Assembly (NCBI GenBank): GCA_937973685.1
Contig: CALJKJ010000030.1
Span: forward strand, 1 to 64,000
Source: an uncultured Flavobacteriales bacterium
GTDB taxonomy: Bacteria > Bacteroidota > Bacteroidia > Flavobacteriales_D > Crocinitomicaceae
DNA: 64,000 nucleotides
Direction of reading: 5' to 3'
A program made the position numbers and the translations under genes. The notes below the pieces were generated by a model. It made no database searches. It was given only the letters and a program-made list of their open reading frames with translations, and was not told the origin of the DNA. The stretch's first letter is position 1; each line of letters starts with the position of its first letter. Shown one piece after another: positions 60,659 through 64,000 of this stretch.

Positions 60659-62175
60659 ATCCTGTTTGTCGATAACAACAATAATTCATCTACGATAACA
60701 CGGTCATTACTCAAACGAGGGATTTTGTGCTGACCGCCTAATTTCCCTTTATTCGCCAACCAACTGTTGAACGTTCCTGTTGACAATTGCTGAACAATGG
60801 GTAATTCAAGCGCCATGTTTTTCATGCGTTTTGCATCGTAGTCCGAATTGATTGCGCGCAATGTTTCATCTAAGATATGAATAAAACGGTTGCTGTCATC
60901 AGGGTTTCGGGCAAATTCAATCAACCATTCGTGTTTTCCTTTTTCTTTTCCATTCATGAAAACAGGAGCAACAGTATATTCTTTGATTTGTGCGTTTGTT
61001 TTTAAACTTGCAATTTCAATAGCTTTTTCTGCATTTTCAACAATTAATTCCTCACCAAAGGCATTGATAAATTGTTTTGTTCGTCCACTAATTTGAAAAC
61101 GGTAGGGGAGTGTGTTGGTGAATTTAATTGTATCTCCAATGATGTAGCGCCAAAGACCTGCATTCGTTGTAATAACAAGTGCATACTCTTTTCCTATTTC
61201 AACATCATTTAAGCGCAACACATTGGTTGAGGCACATCCATTAAACGAATCCATTGGAATAAATTCGTAGAAAATACCATAATCAAGCATCAACAGTAAT
61301 TCTGTTGAACCATCAACATCTTGAATGCCAAAAAATCCTTCGGATGCGTTATACGTCTCCACATAATGCATGTCGTCAAAAGGAATGAGTTTGTTGAATG
61401 CATCCCGATATGGCGCAAAACTAACTCCGCCGTGCATGAATAACTCCAAATTTGGCCACACTTCACGCAAGTTTTTTTTGCCTGATATTTCTAATACTTT
61501 GTTTGCAAGGACTAAGGTCCAACTTGGAACACCTGCAATGATGTACACATCTTCGTTGATTGTACTTTCAGCCATTCGTTGAATCTTCTCTTCCCATTCG
61601 CTCATCAAAGCAATTTCTTTGGAAGGAGTGCGTCGTATTTCGGCCCACCACGGAAGGTTTTTCACAATAATAGCTGATAAATCACCTTGATAAGCATCCT
61701 CTGAAACAGGTAAAATTTGTGCGCTACCTCCAATAATAAGGTGTTTTCCTTTGTACAATTTACGATTTGGAAAGTTCTCATAATACAACGCAAGCAAGTC
61801 TTTTCCACCTTTGTAATGACAATCGAGTAACGATTCTTTTGTGACAGGGATGAATTTACTCCGATCACTTGTTGTCCCAGAACTTTTGGCAAACCATTTC
61901 GTTTCTGTCGGCCAAATCAATTGTTGTTCGCCCGTCATCAATCGATCTACCCAAGGCTTTAAGGATTCGTAATCACTTAATGGAACCTGTGTTTTGAATG
62001 ATTGATAGTCGGTAATTTGTTCGAAATGATGTGCTTTACCGAATTCGGTTGAAGTACCTTGTTGGATTATTTTTTCCAATAATTCAGTTTGAACTTCATG
62101 GGGATATTTACGAAACAAGTCGATTTGATGCAATCGCTTTTTCATTACCCATGCAAATATTGAATTAAATGGCAT
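60655..62175 (-). CDS. GH3 family acyl-adenylating protein
   Basis: This 506-residue protein has the adenylate-forming motifs KSSGTTSDRSKFIPVTKESL (ATP/phosphate loop) and YNASEGFFGIQDVDGSTELL. The C-terminal TIKFTNTLPYRFQISGRTKQ has the hinge region. Plant GH3 enzymes conjugate acyl acids to amino acids. The bacterial role is unknown. It is transcribed with the downstream secreted protein (4-base overlap). Confidence 0.82.
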   Translation of the reverse strand: MPFNSIFAWVMKKRLHQIDLFRKYPHEVQTELLEKIIQQGTSTEFGKAHHFEQITDYQSFKTQVPLSDYESLKPWVDRLMTGEQQLIWPTETKWFAKSSGTTSDRSKFIPVTKESLLDCHYKGGKDLLALYYENFPNRKLYKGKHLIIGGSAQILPVSEDAYQGDLSAIIVKNLPWWAEIRRTPSKEIALMSEWEEKIQRMAESTINEDVYIIAGVPSWTLVLANKVLEISGKKNLREVWPNLELFMHGGVSFAPYRDAFNKLIPFDDMHYVETYNASEGFFGIQDVDGSTELLLMLDYGIFYEFIPMDSFNGCASTNVLRLNDVEIGKEYALVITTNAGLWRYIIGDTIKFTNTLPYRFQISGRTKQFINAFGEELIVENAEKAIEIASLKTNAQIKEYTVAPVFMNGKEKGKHEWLIEFARNPDDSNRFIHILDETLRAINSDYDAKRMKNMALELPIVQQLSTGTFNSWLANKGKLGGQHKIPRLSNDRVIVDELLLLSTNRI

Positions 62176-62194
62176 TGTTTAGAAAAAATAGGTA

Positions 62195-62227
62195 AAAGAA
62201 AAAAGGAGGAAATTAACTCCTCCTTTT
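62195..62227 (-). terminator. Rho-independent terminator after the small membrane protein gene
   Basis: A 10-bp stem (AAAAGGAGGA/TCCTCCTTTT) closes a 7-base loop. On the minus strand a T-rich run follows. It separates the small gene at 62229-62345 from the GH3 gene. Confidence 0.75.
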
Positions 62228-62228
62228 A

Positions 62229-62345
62229 TTATCCGAATGCAAAAATGCAGCCGACAATTGCTAATAAGATAACAGTGTAAACGAATCCGATTCCAACTGT
62301 TGTTCCTTCAAAGAAGGTGTCGTGTTTATCGTTATGATCTGACAT
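62229..62345 (-). CDS. 38-residue small membrane protein
   Basis: The complete short frame is ATG at 62345 to TAA at 62229. The polar N-terminus MSDHNDKHDTFFEGTTVG is followed by one hydrophobic helix (FVYTVILLAIVGCIFAFG, to the C-terminus). A perfect terminator follows 2 bases after the stop, and the next gene upstream on this strand is a separate unit 74 bases away. The charged head, single tail helix and terminator support a real gene. Function is unknown. Confidence 0.7.
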   Translation of the reverse strand: MSDHNDKHDTFFEGTTVGIGFVYTVILLAIVGCIFAFG

Positions 62346-62418
62346 TGCGTTGTTTTTTTTTCAAAAGTACTATTTTGTTTGATATGCGCCAACCAATTTT
62401 CTTTTTTTTCAACAGAAA

Positions 62419-63147
62419 TTAATCGCGGCTCCCAAATAAACGTAACAAGGAAACAAATAAATTCACAAATAGGATGTAAAGTGTAAATCCTCCGATTAAA
62501 GCTAACTTATTTTTGTGTTCTTCGTCAATCGTTGAATTGTGAGCCAACTGTTTCAATTGTTGCATGTGGTATGCAGTAAGTCCAGTAAACACCAATACAC
62601 CAATGATTGAAATCAAGTATTGTAAACCTTCACTCTCCAAAAAGAAATTGATCAATGAAGCAATCATTATTCCCCAAAAAGCCATCATCAATATACTTCC
62701 AAATTTCGTTAAATCAGCTGAAGTAACATACCCCATGATTGCCATCACACCGAAAGTTGCAGCTGAAATACCAAAGATTGCGAAAATCGATGTATCAGTA
62801 TATGTGATAAAAATCGTTGAAAGCGAAAAACCAATCAACACACTGTACAACATAAACAAGCCAAACAAGGCTGCAAACGATAAACGCTCCAAATAACGTT
62901 GCATGATAAACGCAACACCAAGGGGAGAGAAAATCACAACATAAAACAACGGGCTTAAACTCGCGCCAGTTGGCGTAATGTTGATGAAGTATTTCATGAT
63001 AAATGCTTCGTTTCCGTATTGATAAGCAATAAGTCCAGAAACAATTAATGCGCCAAACATAAACGCATATACTTTTGTGAAGAATTGTTTTGCAGCTAAT
63101 TTTGATTCACTGCTTTCGAAAGAGTAGTTATCAATTGATGAATTCAT
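62419..63147 (-). CDS. Bax inhibitor-1/YccA family membrane protein
   Basis: This 242-residue protein has seven hydrophobic helices. The family pattern is visible in ATFGVMAIMGYVTSADLTKF and in TGLTAYHMQQLKQLAHNSTI with the acidic C-terminal region. Such proteins act as pH-dependent Ca2+-leak channels or membrane-protease regulators (YccA/YbhL). It starts 1 base after the folE stop, in one operon. Confidence 0.9.
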   Translation of the reverse strand: MNSSIDNYSFESSESKLAAKQFFTKVYAFMFGALIVSGLIAYQYGNEAFIMKYFINITPTGASLSPLFYVVIFSPLGVAFIMQRYLERLSFAALFGLFMLYSVLIGFSLSTIFITYTDTSIFAIFGISAATFGVMAIMGYVTSADLTKFGSILMMAFWGIMIASLINFFLESEGLQYLISIIGVLVFTGLTAYHMQQLKQLAHNSTIDEEHKNKLALIGGFTLYILFVNLFVSLLRLFGSRD

Positions 63148-63148
63148 T

Positions 63149-63754
63149 TTAATGTAATTTTGCTTGAACTAAATTAATAAATTCTTTTCTTGTTGCGTCG
63201 TTTGTTAAAAATAATCCTGTAAATGCGGATGATGTAGTCACCGAATTTTGTTTTTGAACCCCACGCATTTGCATGCACATGTGTTGGCATTCAATAACAA
63301 CAGCAACTCCTTTAGGATTCATCGTTTCTTGGATACAATCACGGATTTCAATCGTCAAACGCTCTTGTACTTGTAAGCGTCGTGCAAAAGCATCAACAAC
63401 ACGCGGTAATTTGCTTAATCCAACAATTGTTCCATTGGGAATATAGGCAATGTGTGCTTTTCCAAAAAAGGGTAACATGTGGTGTTCGCACATGGAGTAC
63501 ACTTCGATATCTTTCACGATGACCATTTCTGAATAAGATTCATTAAATAGTGCACTTTTCAGAATCTCTGAAGGATCTTTGGCGTAACCAGATGTTAAAA
63601 ACTGGAGTGATTTCGCAACACGTTCGGGTGTTTTTAATAAACCTTCTCTATCTGCATTTTCGCCTAGTTCAGTTAGTACTTCCTTGTAAACTACAGCTAG
63701 TTTTTCGGTTACATTGTCGTTGTATAAATCGTCTTTCACGTGTTTGTTTTTCAA
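63149..63754 (-). CDS. folE: GTP cyclohydrolase I (FolE)
   Basis: This enzyme of about 201 residues catalyses the first step of tetrahydrofolate/pterin synthesis, GTP to dihydroneopterin triphosphate. Zn and substrate motifs are CEHHMLPFFGKAHIAYIPNG, GLSKLPRVVDAFARRLQVQE and CQHMCMQMRG with the second Cys. The start is TTG at 63754, or possibly GTG at 63739; no ATG is available. It lies 15 bases after queD and 1 base before the BI-1 gene. Confidence 0.93.
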   Translation of the reverse strand: MKNKHVKDDLYNDNVTEKLAVVYKEVLTELGENADREGLLKTPERVAKSLQFLTSGYAKDPSEILKSALFNESYSEMVIVKDIEVYSMCEHHMLPFFGKAHIAYIPNGTIVGLSKLPRVVDAFARRLQVQERLTIEIRDCIQETMNPKGVAVVIECQHMCMQMRGVQKQNSVTTSSAFTGLFLTNDATRKEFINLVQAKLH

Positions 63755-63769
63755 TAGAACAAATAAACC

Positions 63770-64000
63770 TTAATATGGTTCTCTTCCTCCGTAATATTCT
63801 ACAAAATTATTTTCTGTTTCTACCAGTTTCAAATAGCATAATTCACCACCGGCCATACGAATTGGACCTTCAATTAGCTTCCATATTTCGATAATGATAT
63901 TTTCAGTCGATGCTAGTTTTCCAGCTAAAAAAGGGACATCTAAGTTCAAGTTTTTATGGTCGAGCTCCTCAATCACCAATTCCTTGACGATTTTACTTAA
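63770..64000 (-). CDS. queD: 6-carboxy-tetrahydropterin synthase (QueD), C-terminal part
   Basis: The last 76 residues are visible; the 5' part runs off the right edge. LSKIVKELVIEELDHKNLNL, then DVPFLAGKLASTENIIIEIW and the terminal VETENNFVEYYGG match the C-terminal half of QueD/PTPS. There the DHKNLN contains a catalytic His and the Glu near the end binds the pterin. It converts dihydroneopterin triphosphate, the FolE product, for queuosine synthesis. The folE gene 15 bases downstream fits the same pterin pathway. Confidence 0.9.
   Translation of the reverse strand, partial: LSKIVKELVIEELDHKNLNLDVPFLAGKLASTENIIIEIWKLIEGPIRMAGGELCYLKLVETENNFVEYYGGREPY

Overview
The window is about 64 kb of AT-rich chromosome from a Bacteroidota bacterium, most likely an aquatic flavobacterium-like lineage; a Fluviicola/Crocinitomicaceae relative is my guess, not something I could test. 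The evidence is type IX secretion system (T9SS) C-terminal sorting domains on several proteins, a PorP/SprF protein beside a giant type B-sorted adhesin, a HYC_CC_PP family protein, an RteC-like regulator, and repeated Bacteroidota-type promoter elements (TAnnTTTG at -7) with little Shine-Dalgarno signal.

Layout. (1) 1-0.95 kb: the 5' end of a type I restriction methylase (hsdM) behind an XRE regulator with a palindromic operator, plus a small truncated zinc-ribbon ORF. (2) 1.0-6.6 kb: a copper-handling cluster on the minus strand, with a HYC_CC_PP protein, a T9SS cargo protein, a T9SS-sorted multicopper oxidase, an HMA-domain lipoprotein, a Tat-exported multicopper oxidase and an outer-membrane barrel. 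(3) 6.7-11.9 kb: the remains of an integrative element (Toprim/RepA-like ATPase, excisionase-like HTH, an RteC-like gene split at an A9 tract, a Fic AMP-transferase with its own operator-like repeats), ending near two copies of a tRNA-Ser-like 3' end. (4) 11.9-14.1 kb: a T9SS protein and a LOG-family phosphoribohydrolase.

(5) 14.3-32.7 kb: a long, mostly plus-strand surface-glycan/specialised-metabolite locus with many overlapping genes. It runs: acyl carrier protein, KASIII-like synthase, GT2, GNAT, DegT aminotransferase, ABC-2 export permease, a fused cytochrome P450/DxDD cyclase-like protein, a UbiA prenyltransferase, asparagine synthetase-like amidotransferase, sugar epimerase, two GT-A-like glycosyltransferases, an HTTM-like membrane pair, a PhyH oxygenase and a TMTC-like GT-C/TPR protein. 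The P450-cyclase fusion next to UbiA suggests an undescribed isoprenoid-modifying pathway tied to a glycan or glycolipid. This is the most novel content of the window.

(6) 32.8-42.7 kb: a gliding/adhesin unit of a 2171-residue HYR-repeat adhesin, PorP/SprF and an OmpA protein. (7) 42.7-64 kb: housekeeping and envelope genes. These include a WG-repeat protein, miaE, a PafA-like phosphatase, tRNA-Leu(TAG) followed by trigger factor, a paralogous lipoprotein operon, CAP and rhomboid proteins, SixA, an ECF sigma factor with its membrane partner, rnpB, a deoxynucleoside kinase, GH3, a 38-residue membrane protein missed by ordinary length cut-offs, a Bax-inhibitor-1 protein, folE and the 3' part of queD.
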